A stretch of DNA of 64,000 nt, taken from the NCBI GenBank assembly GCA_949130495.1, contig OX422221.1:147702905-147766904 (forward strand). The letters are read 5' to 3'. Below, piece by piece: positions 44,131-55,303 of the stretch. Position 1 is the stretch's first letter, and the number at the start of each line of letters is the position of its first letter. Both the position numbers and the translations under genes were made by a program. This DNA comes from Sambucus nigra. Taxonomy: Eukaryota; Streptophyta; Magnoliopsida; Dipsacales; Adoxaceae. Below the pieces are notes generated by a model, which saw nothing but the letters and a program-made list of their open reading frames with translations, was not told the DNA's origin and searched no databases.

Positions 44131-44744
44131 ATGTGTTAGTGTTTGCATACTTTAGCATTTGTACTTCAAGCTAAATGTACTTCAAGCTAAAGGATAAATG
44201 TGTTAGAAATTTTTCCAGTCCCGATTATGTGTCTTAGACCGTTATATCTTGATGACTGACAATGCGAGGTAGTAGTGTAATGGGAGGGTTCCTTGTCTAG
44301 ATTTCACTTTGGCAAGACGTCCCATGCATGAAATCGAGCGAATGTCGAAAGTTGAGAAAGGTCTTGGGAACTAGGGATACACTTAGTATCATACGTATAC
44401 GACTTAGATAGGATATATATAAATCGACCTTAGGATTATTAGGACGTGAGGCCTTAAGGGCATGTGATGTTGATTTAGGAAGGCTATAGGGAGTTGACCA
44501 CGAATAGGTTGTGGGTAAACTCTAAGATGGATTAGGTCCCCAGGAACGAGAAGTATGGATTCTCGAGAGGTTTGAAAGGTTAGGCCGAAGGAGATGAGAC
44601 CTCTCTTAGATAGAATGTTATGTTGGTAACTTAACTTTCAGGGAGTTAAAATGATGAGTTGAATTTCACTCCTGAGCCCATGTTGTTGACCTCGAGAGTG
44701 GGTTTAACGAACAAGTCTCTGTCGGGAACGAGAAGTAGTAATAC
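44131..44744 (+). other. Junction between the Copia insertion and element C, unresolved
   Basis: TAAAGGATAAATGTGTTAG occurs at 44121-44139 and again at 44188-44206, with a nearby duplicated ACTTCAAGCTAAA. This may mark a deletion or insertion junction. Beyond about 44210 the sequence should belong to element C, but RT could not be recognised. Confidence 0.45.
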
Positions 44745-46000
44745 GGGACCATGGACCCATTATTTATGCGTCTTACAAACTCGAACCTTGGGGGAAGTGT
44801 TATCCCATGCTTGATTTCGAATTCATTGCGGTAGCAATCGCCTTAAAGAAATAGAGACACTACTTCCTAGGCTTGAAAGTTGGCCTTTCTCGCGAGCAAC
44901 AAGTTATTGCAATATGTTGTGGGAGGAATAGAGCTGGTGTTCGGAGTTCATAAAGGACTATGAATTGGATATTCCAATTCGCTAAGGGGATGCGATTAGG
45001 GTAGTAGATGTGCCTAGTAGAAACCCCATCGGAGAAATTAGTGATGGCATGGAAAGCTAAAAAGAATGAGCATAACTATGAAGACTTTGGAGCAAGAGAA
45101 TTCATGTCTGTGACTGACCATTTCACCCACTCGTGTGAAGTAGAGTAGTGGTGTAAAGAAGAAGGGTATATTCATAGATGTCTTTATTGAATTGCTAGCA
45201 CCGAAATGGTCATGATCCTATTTGAGGAAATTGTTGATCGTTCGACTAAATCGTTGCTTTCCCGGACTTTATGGGCGGATTATATGAAGAGGAGTACGCC
45301 TCACTCTTTATGGAGGATAGGTAGAACCATATGAAGTGACTATCAAAATAGTGGTGGACTGAGACTAGAGATTCGTGTCGAAGGTTGGATAAAGTTTCCA
45401 GGAAGTAATATGAACTGTATAGAAATGGCGTATATCTTACCACCCTAGAGTGGATGAACGAATGGAGGAAGTTAACCTAATGTCGAAGGGCACATCTTGA
45501 ATGTGCCCCTTAAGCTAAAGGGATGGATAAGAGAAGTAGCATAGTATAAATGGAATCTCCCGTACGATAATTCAGATCATTTTCTAAGGTATGGCACCGT
45601 GAGTGGCCTTTTGTAGCTGGTTAAATAATTGGCATACTCGTTGGATGAGACCAGCGAATAATAGGTTCCTTGGACTTGGAGTGGTCCTGGAGCATTTCTT
45701 TAATGATTCGGCTTATTGAGTCGTATACTTTTAGGGGCTACGCCTATGCGAAGAGAAGTTGAGTAGTGTTGGGGTTAAGCCATTTAGAGTTGGTGTAAGT
45801 GCCCCGAGGAGGGATGTAACGTGATTCAGGAAGTAAGGCAGTTTGCGCCAAGTCATGTGGGTATCGTCTTTCGCTGTAGGAAGATAGGATCGAAAGTTCA
45901 TGAGGAATGCTTTGGGCCATGTTAGAGCACGAAAAATGTAAACTGAGATTGTTAGTGACGACCTTAGTCCGAGTCCATCTGGGACGCCACAATATTGAGG
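44745..46000 (+). pseudogene. pol: Decayed gypsy RNase H and integrase remnant (element C)
   Basis: At about 44750-44880 the plus strand reads Y-A-S-Y-K-L-E-P-W-G-K, Y-P-M-L-D-F-E-F-I-A-V-A-I-A-L-K and R-H-Y, the RNase H segment of Ty3/gypsy pol. At about 44950-45050 K-D-Y-E-L-D-I and V-P-S-R-N-P are the linker after RNase H. Near 45230 V-D-R-S-T-K-S resembles the first catalytic block of integrase. Many stops and frame changes separate these. No chromodomain could be recognised. Confidence 0.65.
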
Positions 46001-46090
46001 GGTTTATGAAGAATGATAAAATGATAGTTTAGAATGGTGTACCCTTTTTGGGATTAGCGTACGCCTGAATTTTGAGGGAAAAATTTCCTC

Positions 46091-46103
46091 ATAAGGGGGG
46101 AGT
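46091..46103 (+). other. Polypurine tract of element C
   Basis: ATAAGGGGGGAGT directly before the 3' LTR. Confidence 0.8.
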
Positions 46104-46104
46104 A

Positions 46105-48818
46105 TGTAACAACCCTCGCTTTTAGGAGACCCGTTTTATATTAATTCACCGCATGAAGTAATTATATGAAATGTTGGAACTGGAGTTAATATTAATTGAA
46201 TGAGTTAAAAGTTAATATTTACTGGATCATTGCATATTTACTGTATGTGTAAGTAAATATCATCATATTGCATGTTTTATAGTGTCATTTGTTTTAAATG
46301 ACATTATGGTTTAAATGAAACCGGAACTCGAAATGAATTATAAAATTGTCGAATGCCATTTTAGAGGGCGTAGTTAGTCCCCAAATGTGCGAGACAGTCA
46401 AAATACGTGCCATATAGTATTTTTAGGTTCTGGGCACTTTTGACTGGTTTTAACATAGATGCGTATTTGGGAGTCATTTTAATGATGTATTAACCATAAG
46501 TTGGGAACTTTAGACTTCAGCCCAATTTTGGTCTTCTAAATCCCCTAATTTCCTTTTATATGTCTTAAACATAGAGAGACAAAGAGAGAAAGAGAGAGGA
46601 AGAGAAAAGAGGAGAAAGAAGAGAGATTTGGAGATTGAAGATTGGGATTGCATCTACCACAAAGAAATCTGAGATTTCAACTTTAAGGCAAGTTTTCTAC
46701 TTGCTAATATATGATTTAAGATGAGTAAATTGTGTGATAGTTGTGTATTAGCATTTATGGATCAAAAATGAAATTTATGGTGTTTTAACCCTAATCTTAG
46801 TTTATGATGATGAAATTGTGGGTTATAGTAGTTAAGAATCATGTAGGATGATATGGGGTAGATTAATGATGTTGGATGTGTGTAAAAATGGAAGAGATTT
46901 GAGTTTTGGTGAAAATCTAAGGTTTATAATCCGTAATCCATTCTTGGCAAAAACCGAATCGATTTGGGTTAGGGCCGAATCGATTCGGTCAACTACAGAA
47001 TGTTAGTTTTGTCATCCGAATCGATTCATTTTTGGGCGAATCGATACGCTGCCTGGGGCGAATCGATTCAGAATCAGGCCGTTTTTGAGTTGTTTTTCTA
47101 ACTCAGTTTTCGTTCTTTTTCTTTAGGCTTAGGACTTAGGAACCTTCTTGTATGAAGTAAACTTAGAGTCCTAGAGTCCTAGATGAGTTAGTTAACTACC
47201 CTACATTAGAAATGCGTTATGTGGGGGCTTTTTCGGGGATATGCCAATTGATGTTAAAGCATTCTTTTCTTCTAGTTGATTATTATAAAACTATGAGTTG
47301 TAGTGTTGTGTTTAGGAGACTTGAGAAGCTCAATTGAGCTATGTTAGTCTTGATGGTTAATAGTATAACACCACAAAAGGGTGTTGGGAGAATTAAATTG
47401 GGAGTTCACTCATTCTTTGAGGTTGTAATGACGATATGTATTAAGTATGGCTCCGGGTAAAATATGAGATATTTACAAAAATGTAAATGATTATGGTTTC
47501 GGATAAAATGAAACATACATATGAAAAAGGGTAAATGAATATGAAATGGAAATGGTAACGATTACGGTAAATGATAATTTACTTAATCATGAATATGGTA
47601 AATGATAATTTACTTAAACACACCTCTCTAAATGCTATCATAAGGGAAGTTCGCGCGTGAGGTGATGCCCCCAGGCTAATGAATGCAGGGTGGATATAGT
47701 CCTAGGCCATATGAGCGATTATTGTATGTTTCTGCGCTGGTGAGGTGATTCCGGGTGTGGTCATGACACTCCCGGATGCATATGGCCGCTTCCCGACGTC
47801 TTGCATTATTGGTGCCTAGGTTGTCTTGTTTGATTGGCCCTGGAAGATGATAGTCATTTAAGGGCACGCCCAATGGAGAAACTCGGAGGGGCGGTCTTAG
47901 AATCGTTATATGTATATTGATATAAAAATTCTTAATCAAGTGGGACTTGATGTATGATTAATGCCATAAATATCATATGATAAAGATGATATTCCTGATA
48001 AGGAATGGAAAGCCATAAAGAGCTTAAAACTATGATTATGTTTCCTGATAGGGAACGAAACTATGAAATGGATTAGTGTTCATGATGAAGGCTTTTAAAT
48101 TAATATAAAATATTCGTTTTCCTGCATAATTAAATTGGATCCATGGTTATTTAAAATGTCTTAGCTTATGCTTTAAATTGTGTAGGTAGATTCTTATTTC
48201 TATTATCCATGATTTACTGTTCATAATTGTCAAACTTTTTATTCATCTGGTGATCATATAAAATCGGGCCCTGACCCGTTCATATTTCTTGTTGTGCATG
48301 CATCTTCTATCCTCTCAGGTGCTCCGCCGTAAGGACGCCTGATCTGAATTTCCTACTCCGGTGTTTTTGGGAGCCGTGATGCTTTGCGGATATTACGGGA
48401 TATAATGCAATAGACGCCGTCATCCTTGTACTCTAGTTATGATCGGGTCTTATACTCGGGCGTGAGGCCCAAGCTTTTGTAATTGTATAATGTAATGTAT
48501 TATGTAATTTACTGAACTCGTTTAGTATTATTGTATGAGTCTATTGACCGACAGCATATTTGGTCCCTTATTGTATACTTAATGTGTATGTAGTATAATT
48601 TCTTCTGGGATTCCACTTTATTTTTAAACTGGGTTGTTTAAATTCTTTCCTTAACATTAAAACCAAAATTTTTTGGCAAGCCGTTTTTCTGAAATATGGA
48701 GTGGTTATCCTGTATACTTTTTATTTTGTTGTGATGCTGAGAATGATTCCATCCATGATTCCTGTTATATTGGAGTATCGGGCTGGCCACCCCATATTTT
48801 GGTGAGCGGGTTGTTACA
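46105..48818 (+). repeat. 3' LTR of element C, complete
   Basis: Starts TGTAACAACCCTCG and ends GGGTTGTTACA, followed by the duplication ATTTC. It is uninterrupted and allowed the split 5' copy to be reassembled. Confidence 0.93.
46954..47071. repeat. Palindrome cluster, CGAATCGATTCG type (element C 3' LTR)
   Basis: Five units: 46954, 46975-46988 (CCGAATCGATTCGG, perfect 14-mer), 47016, 47036 and 47058. The 5' LTR has seven in the matching region. Confidence 0.92.
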
Positions 48819-49614
48819 ATTTCCAAAAGAATTTAACAATTCAAATATGAGTCAATAATCACATGAAATCAAAGGGAGTAACACTCGTGATATTAAGGAG
48901 CATATTGTGTAAAACCCCATTCCTCAAAATCATCGCATGAATCGTCACATAATTTCAGCCTCAAAATCTAATCACACCATCACGTTCTTCTCACAAAAAT
49001 AATCAAATCTCGTTCTAGCCCAAACTCGAGAAAACACAACATATGCCTTATAATCTATGTTTGAAATCTTGAATAAGTTTGGGGTTATGGTTTGTAGATC
49101 AAAGGGAGTAATTTTGGAGAGGTCTTCTGGTTGAAAAGTTTGAGAAGAAGTGATTTGAAAAGGCCATCCACAAATTTGTTGATATGTAAAGGATTAAGAG
49201 TTTGATTAAGAAAAGAGTTCTAATCAGATACAAACACTAAAAACTTTATTACTGATGATCGAACAGTTGGAATTGGATGAAATTTGAGGAGATTTAGCTG
49301 AAGACGAGATGAAGCTATCCAAAAAATTTAAGCTCGATCGGACCATTCAATATTTTTAAATATTTTTTTTGCTAAAGAGTTTTATGTTTTGAGGACTCTT
49401 AGAGAGTTTTATGTTTGAAAGACTCTTTTATATATTAAAAATTCAGTTAAAACTCCATTTTAATTCCGATTCCAATTCCATTTGAAAATTTATTATTCAA
49501 ATATAAAAACAAACATTTTAAATTATAAAATTTATAAAAATCCAAAATTTTATTTTTCTCCAATTTCCAAAATTAATTTAAAAATTCCCATTTAAAAATA
49601 ACCAGTTTGTTACA
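48819..49614 (-). repeat. 5' LTR of element D, part 2
   Basis: Begins with the ATTTC duplication of element C and continues the alignment with 20340-21125, ending GTTTGTTACA. Confidence 0.85.
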
Positions 49615-50721
49615 CTAATCTCCAAGAGCACCATGTGAGACTGTGTGCGTGAGAACACATGGCTAAACTCTATGTGACACTCTACCCAACTTAAAACAGA
49701 ATTCCCTAAGGTGTCCTCTCTTTTTTGCAATGGGCAAACATAAATGGGACTAGGAACACCTCTCCTAAAATGTCTGGACACACTCTCCTATCGGGTAATA
49801 GATGGCTAGGCGGGTTGGGTGTATGTATGCGACTTACGTTCTCCTGTTGTGAATTATAATTGACGTGACTCATTAAACAAAATTGTTTATATTTTAAGCA
49901 CCGAACATTATAGGACGACCAATGTGGGCCGTAAGAAGGACTGCATGAGAAGGAGCCCAAGAAGACATAGAGTAATCTAGGAATGGTGGTCGTGACAAAA
50001 GTCACTATGAGTATTATTTAAGAAAGTGATAATAGAATCATCACTCGGGAACAAAGGGTTCCCCAGGCACAGTCGTAGGTGACAGTGAAACGATTTCAGG
50101 ACCACCTAGCATAGTCGACGAAGGGAAAATCAGAGAGACTCTTTTGAAAAGTCAATGGTGAAGATGCAGAGAAGAAATAGAGAAAGTGTAACAGGCCAAT
50201 GGAAGTAGAAAACCCGAAGGCAATTGTGTAGAGTGGTGTGCAACGACACTAAGAACTAAAATTTGAGTTAAATCTGTAGCTCTTAGGAGCGACATAAAGT
50301 GATTTGAGTCAATCACCACATATAAAGAAGTGTATTTGAAATTTAAAGAGAAATTGAATACGATTTGACCGCGAGGTCTTCCATTCGATGTTATAACAGA
50401 GATACAAGTGAAATTTTGAAACTTAGCACAGTGGGTAAGATAGAGACCGATCGTGAGAGAAAGGTTGAATTTCATAACGAACTTCGTACGTGAAAAATGG
50501 GCATATAATATAAAATGGTTTATAGTTGATAAAGGACCGTATGTAGAATACGAGGATGGATGAGAAATCCAACTAGGATAATTAATGTTGATGTTGTCAA
50601 GGTTATATGTTTGCAAGTTATTTTAGTACTTTCGAAAGAAGTGAGCCGGGAGGGTTAGAGAATTTTTTCGAAAAGAAAACTGAACTTAACGGTGTTAGTG
50701 AAACACCACATGAGAGTATTC
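49615..50721. other. Unassigned 1.1 kb between element D and the second chromovirus LTR
   Basis: Several medium open frames occur, for example 50152-50616 on the minus strand, but none has recognisable domains or retroelement motifs. It may be heavily decayed retroelement interior. Confidence 0.35.
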
Positions 50722-53668
50722 TGTAATACCCCGTAATTTTATTGATTTGTATTTAAGGGATTAATTAAATTAAATGAGAATTAATTGGGAATTAATCCGG
50801 ATATAAATACAAATGAGATGTGAGTTGGTATTTGATTATGATGATAAAACTGAATATATCTGAATATATATGGTAATATATGAGTATTGAAAATATTTAA
50901 ATTGTCAAGAGGCAGAAATACGTCAATTTGGGAAATTTAATTGGAACGCGCGTGTCAGTCGCGTCAGGAATGAATTTATTTAAATTAAAAAGTAAATTAT
51001 TCTTTTATCAACCGAATGATCATTTTGAGTGCGCCAACGCGTCCGGAAGGGTCGAAATAGTCAGAAAGCACTAGCCGAGGGTTTAATTTGGGTCCCGGGG
51101 CATTTTTAGGCCAAACCGGCAACCTAGAAGGGTATTTTAGTAGTTTTAAAAATTGAGGAATTAAAACCCACGAATTTTAGAGTTTATTTTTATATTTTTA
51201 AAGAGGCCACTAAGGCCATTACCAGCAAAAGGCAAGAGAGTGGGCTACGGGAGTTTTGAGAGAAGTTAGAAAGAGGGTAAAGGAGGTTCCAAACCAAACT
51301 ATCTCCCATCACCAGAAATTGGAAAGGATTTGTGATCGAAAAGAAGAGAGAAAGACAACCTCGATCATAAAAAATGAACCAAAACATCAAATTTAAAGCA
51401 AGCGATTTGATATTTTTAAGTTCAACGAATATTTCTTCCATGTTTAGTGTATAAATTGTATTTGCCTTGAAAGTTTTGATGAAAACCAATGGAATTATTG
51501 TGAAACTTATGATTTTGGGATAGGAATTTCATGTAGAATACTTATGGACGAATTCAATACACAAAACATAACTTTGATGATTTGGAAATGGATTTATAAG
51601 GAGTCTTTGTAGTCAATTAAATTCTGGGTTCATGTTCATAAGGTTTGGGGCAAGAATTGGGGATTTATGATTGTTAAATGTTGATTAGTAAGATTTGACC
51701 ACAAAAATATATTAAGGAACGAACTAGGATGACTTAAAATAGTTTACAAACATTAAAACGTAATTTGGATGATCTTAAGATGGATTTAGAGAAGAGAAAA
51801 ATGGAGAAAAACGAGTTGAGAAATTTGTGGGCGTTTTCTGCCATCTCGTTAGAAGACCTGCCCAAGTCGTTCGAACGACCTCATTCAAACGAGATTCTAA
51901 CGAGATGAGAGTACTCCTTCTAACGAGTTGGTAGGTCATTCGGAGCCATTCGTTCGAATGACATTCGTTCGAACGACCTCGTTCGAACAAGATTTCTAAC
52001 GAGTTGACAAAATGGCCTCTTTAGGCCTGATTTTATTTCGAACTTCCAGTACACTTATTTAATTAAGTGTTAACCTTCCCTTGTTAACTAGTGGGTATAG
52101 TTGTGAGATTGGGGTACATTGAGGATTAAAACTTAGAATTTTGTAGTGAACCGGGTGACATTTATGGGTTAGGAAATAAGTACTTAAAATTGCGACGTGA
52201 GAAGGGTTGATAACGTTTAATGTATATTATTCGGGGATTTGTAAACGTACAATATTTAATAACGGTATAGGAATGTAAAATATACCTCTATTGATATTAT
52301 AAGATATCTAAGATGTGTGAATATTTAGTACATGTGGTTATCTGTGCATAACATACCTACCATACTTGCTATCACGGGAGATCGGCGTTCGATCAGGGCC
52401 ATCTAATCTTTGTGTGCCTACGGGGGGATTTAGTTTGGTACCTCGAGGACATAGGTCAGACAATGACTTATTGAGGAGTTAATAAGTCTGCTGATCATGG
52501 TAGCGTAGGTATGTGCGTGACCCATGTGATGTGAACTATGTTCACCTCCATTATGTGTGTTTGATGCTTTTCGAAATGATTCCTGAGAGATTCAAAATAC
52601 GTGATCCTTATGTACGTGATGTACCGGGATTTGATAACAGAGTATGTGTGAACCACAGCTTAGTCAAGGGGTGCCATTATTGTATATTATGACAAGATTG
52701 ATATACCAAATTATTGAAATGAATTGTTTATATAAGTACAAGTGTGAATTAATGTAACATCTTTATAGAGTTAAGAATGGGAAAACTCTTAGTAATTATT
52801 ATAACTAATTCTGAGTAAAAACAGCATGACCTTCCGTTTATATTAAGACATTGGATGAACTTTGAATTGTAAAGTAATGTCAGGTCATGGATTGGACTAG
52901 TTCGATAGTAGTATAACTAGAACGGGTACGGGTACGATAGGTGTGCAAAATTAGTTGAGAGGTGAGGGACTCATGTGAGTGCACGCACTATCATGTATTT
53001 TATATTCATTGTTTAATGATATTAAACACTTGCTGTATTTTAAACTGTTTTCACAATCGGGCTCTGACCCGTTTGCTTTCAAATCTATGTTCTTGTAAAA
53101 ACATTATGGGTGCCCATCCACAAGGACACCAAGTGTAGGAGTTCCATTCCAGTGACGTGCTGTAGCTACTATGGAAGTTACAGGACCTCGATAGTAGACG
53201 CCTCCACTTTCTACATTGACTCTATTTTACGCATCTATAGGGCATGTCGCCCCTTTTCTTTTAGAGACATCCTACTTACTTAGTTTTATTTCTGATTTTG
53301 GGTTGTAATTAATTTGTGATTCAGACTTTGTATTTGGTTGTATTCAGTATTTGGATTATTAGAGGTGTATTCCTCTAGATTCATTGTCATTCTATTATTA
53401 TTTTATTGTGACTGCGTTGTGGTTGTGGTATTAGTATTTCGTAATTTAAATGGATTATATGTTAATCGGATTTAATTAAAATTGACAACTCACTTTTTAA
53501 ATATTAGGTGGCTAGTAATTATTAAAACGTTTTTTGATAGTGATGCTATGAACTGAACCAACTTGACATTTCGCATTCATGCTAACAATGGTATTAATTG
53601 ACAAGAAATCCATATCTTTAGTATATCGTGCCCGACCAGCCTTTACGTGAGAAAATGGGGTTGTTACA
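50722..53668 (+). repeat. Chromovirus-type LTR, 2.9 kb, no partner seen
   Basis: Starts TGTAATACCCCGTAATTTT and ends GGGGTTGTTACA. It is homologous in order to the solo LTR at 30819-33931: CGTCCGGAAGGGTCGA near 51039, ACTTGCTATCACG near 52365 and GTGCCCATCCACAAGG near 53109. Flanks are TATTC and GTACA, so no target duplication is visible. It is probably an old solo LTR or one left by an unequal exchange. Confidence 0.82.
51845..52003. repeat. Palindrome cluster, TCGTTCGAACGA type (second chromovirus LTR)
   Basis: Units include 51866-51879 (GTCGTTCGAACGAC, perfect 14-mer), about 51884, 51949, 51965 and 51979. The companion TCTAACGAG/CTCGTTAGA half-motif occurs near 51845, 51896, 51919 and 51995. 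Confidence 0.92.
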
Positions 53669-54068
53669 GTACACAATTGAGACCTTCAAAATAATAAAAT
53701 GGTCAATCAATAAGTGACATTTGGCTAAATAAATTATTAACTAAAAAATTTCTTAAATATGCATATGAACAAGCATACAATAATTTACATATGTACACAA
53801 CTCAAATCCACATGAATACGTACATACACATATACATGTAAACATATACACAAAAATACGCATATATAAAATACACACACATATGAATATACATACACAA
53901 AAACAAGCAAATACATGCCCATACAAACATGATTTGTGTATATATGCACATAACTAAGCATATATTACACAAACTAATGTGCGCGCACAAACACACACAC
54001 ACACACAAACTAACTAAGCATATATATATATAAGTTTTGTTATATATACTAAATATATGCATATATAT
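53669..54068. repeat. AT/AC-rich low-complexity stretch with short microsatellites
   Basis: ACATACACATAT-like and ATATACAC-like runs from about 53800 to 54068, including an AC run near 53990 and an AT run near 54022. An open frame across it is an artefact of composition. Confidence 0.85.
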
Positions 54069-54240
54069 TGTCACATCACCAAAATTTTGTAAGTATAAAT
54101 GGCATCCACATTTATATAATAATAGTATATAACATATACAAATTCTTCATTGAAACTGAACTTTATTTAACATGTGGCACCTAAGAACATTATTTATTAC
54201 ATCCATAACTCTTTATGATGTGAAATAAAAATGAAAAGAT
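54069..54240 (-). repeat. LTR end of element E, left copy
   Basis: Matches 63249-63420, including TTCATTGAAACTGAACTTTA. The alignment stops at about 54240, so the rest of this LTR is rearranged. Confidence 0.8.
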
Positions 54241-55269
54241 TACGCATAAGCATTACATCAGCCGATAGGTGATAGTATATATTATCCATATGGTTTTGCC
54301 TTCTTTGTTAGCAATTTTCCATACGTATGTAAGTGATATGAACATTTGTGACGATGCTAAAAAATCCTTGGGGATGGGCAGAATTTCGCATTCCTTATGC
54401 TTGAGGTCCATCTGGAAGGGAAATAAGTAACCAAATTTTGACAGGTAGATAATTCTAATTCCATGAAATTTATAAAAATAATTTTGGAGTATTACCGTAA
54501 TTAATTTAATAAAAGTGATGGAAAAAGAATGTGAGATTGAAATAACTATAATCCAAATGAAGCATTATAAATAAAAAGTATGATGATATAACTACAATTA
54601 GAATTATCAAGTTTAGAATGGTTAATGTAAAAAACGTAACTGTGTGATAATTGATAAAATTCGCAAATTTTTAATTTGGCACACTTATTTAATTGGAATT
54701 TATTTTTAAACCAAAGTAATTCAGCCCCTAAACATGCATATATGAGTGCGCGTGTGTCAATCCATAAATAGATAAAGCATGTGACACAAATATTAAGGAA
54801 AAAATCCCCGAAGGGCAAAACCTTTTATTTCTAGAACTTTGAAGAATTCACAAGACCATTGACTTACATACAACCTGATAATTGCCCACAAGTGTAACTC
54901 GTGGTGTCTTCGTCAAACCTCCACAACAACGGCTAGAAAGAACGTCGGCTGGAATCTTCCGCAAGAACTCCAAGTGGTTAGCAATGAAGAAGAAAACGGC
55001 TTCTCCACAAAAGTGAAATTTAAAAAAGACTCCCTCCACAATAGCACGCAACTCTCTGATTGTAGAGTTCTACCCATAAAGGTAAACCAAAACAAAGGTG
55101 CGTTCTTTAAAACCAAAACAATTCACTAAAGCATATTGGGAGTTTTGTGAATTGTAAAGAAAAAAGGATTAAACCCTAAAAGGAAGAAGCCAAAAGAATT
55201 CTCCTTTTGCAGTTTTTCATTTCTGGAAAACGCTGAGACTTCTTAAAGAAAACGAAATCATTTAATAAG

Positions 55270-55278
55270 TATTTATAG
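55270..55278 (-). promoter_or_regulatory. TATA box of the minus-strand Copia-like LTR
   Basis: Minus strand CTATAAATA; the palindrome cluster lies 26 bp and more upstream of it in that orientation. Confidence 0.55.
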
Positions 55279-55303
55279 AAAATTATGCCACCTCGAAAAC
55301 AGT

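Larger units (their letters stand above)
22038..48818 (+). mobile_element. Element C: chromovirus-type Ty3/gypsy with about 2.7-kb LTRs, split by Athila B and a Copia insertion
   Basis: Ends are TGTAACAACCC and GGGTTGTTACA with target duplication ATTTC at 22033-22037 and 48819-48823. The 5' LTR is 22038-24530 plus 40163-40444 and the 3' LTR is 46105-48818. A tRNA-iMet primer site follows the 5' LTR and a G-rich tract precedes the 3' LTR. The GAATTTTGAGGGAAAAATTT ending before that tract, long LTRs and primer choice point to the Tekay/Del-like chromoviruses. The interior keeps only a decayed pol tail; gag and RT are missing, replaced by Copia sequence. Confidence 0.88.
19710..49614 (-). mobile_element. 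Element D: minus-strand gypsy derivative with almost no interior, split by element C
   Basis: Two LTRs on the minus strand start TGTAACAAACTG and end in a GTATTACA-like sequence. Flanks are GTAAT (19705-19709) and CTAAT (49615-49619), a duplication with one mismatch. The 3' LTR is 19710-21125 and the 5' LTR is 21381-22037 plus 48819-49614, cut by element C. Only 255 bp lie between the LTRs, holding a tRNA-iMet primer site and a polypurine tract. D is therefore non-autonomous or internally deleted, and is the oldest layer of this nest. Confidence 0.85.

Noticed and set aside
50152..50616. 154-residue minus-strand open frame as a possible host gene
   Set aside because: No domain, no promoter or intron context, and odd composition; it lies between LTRs.
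50717..53673. Target duplication for the LTR at 50722-53668
   Set aside because: The flanks are TATTC and GTACA and do not match.
53802..54074. Cys/Tyr-rich 90-residue open frame
   Set aside because: It is a translation of ACATAT-type microsatellite sequence.
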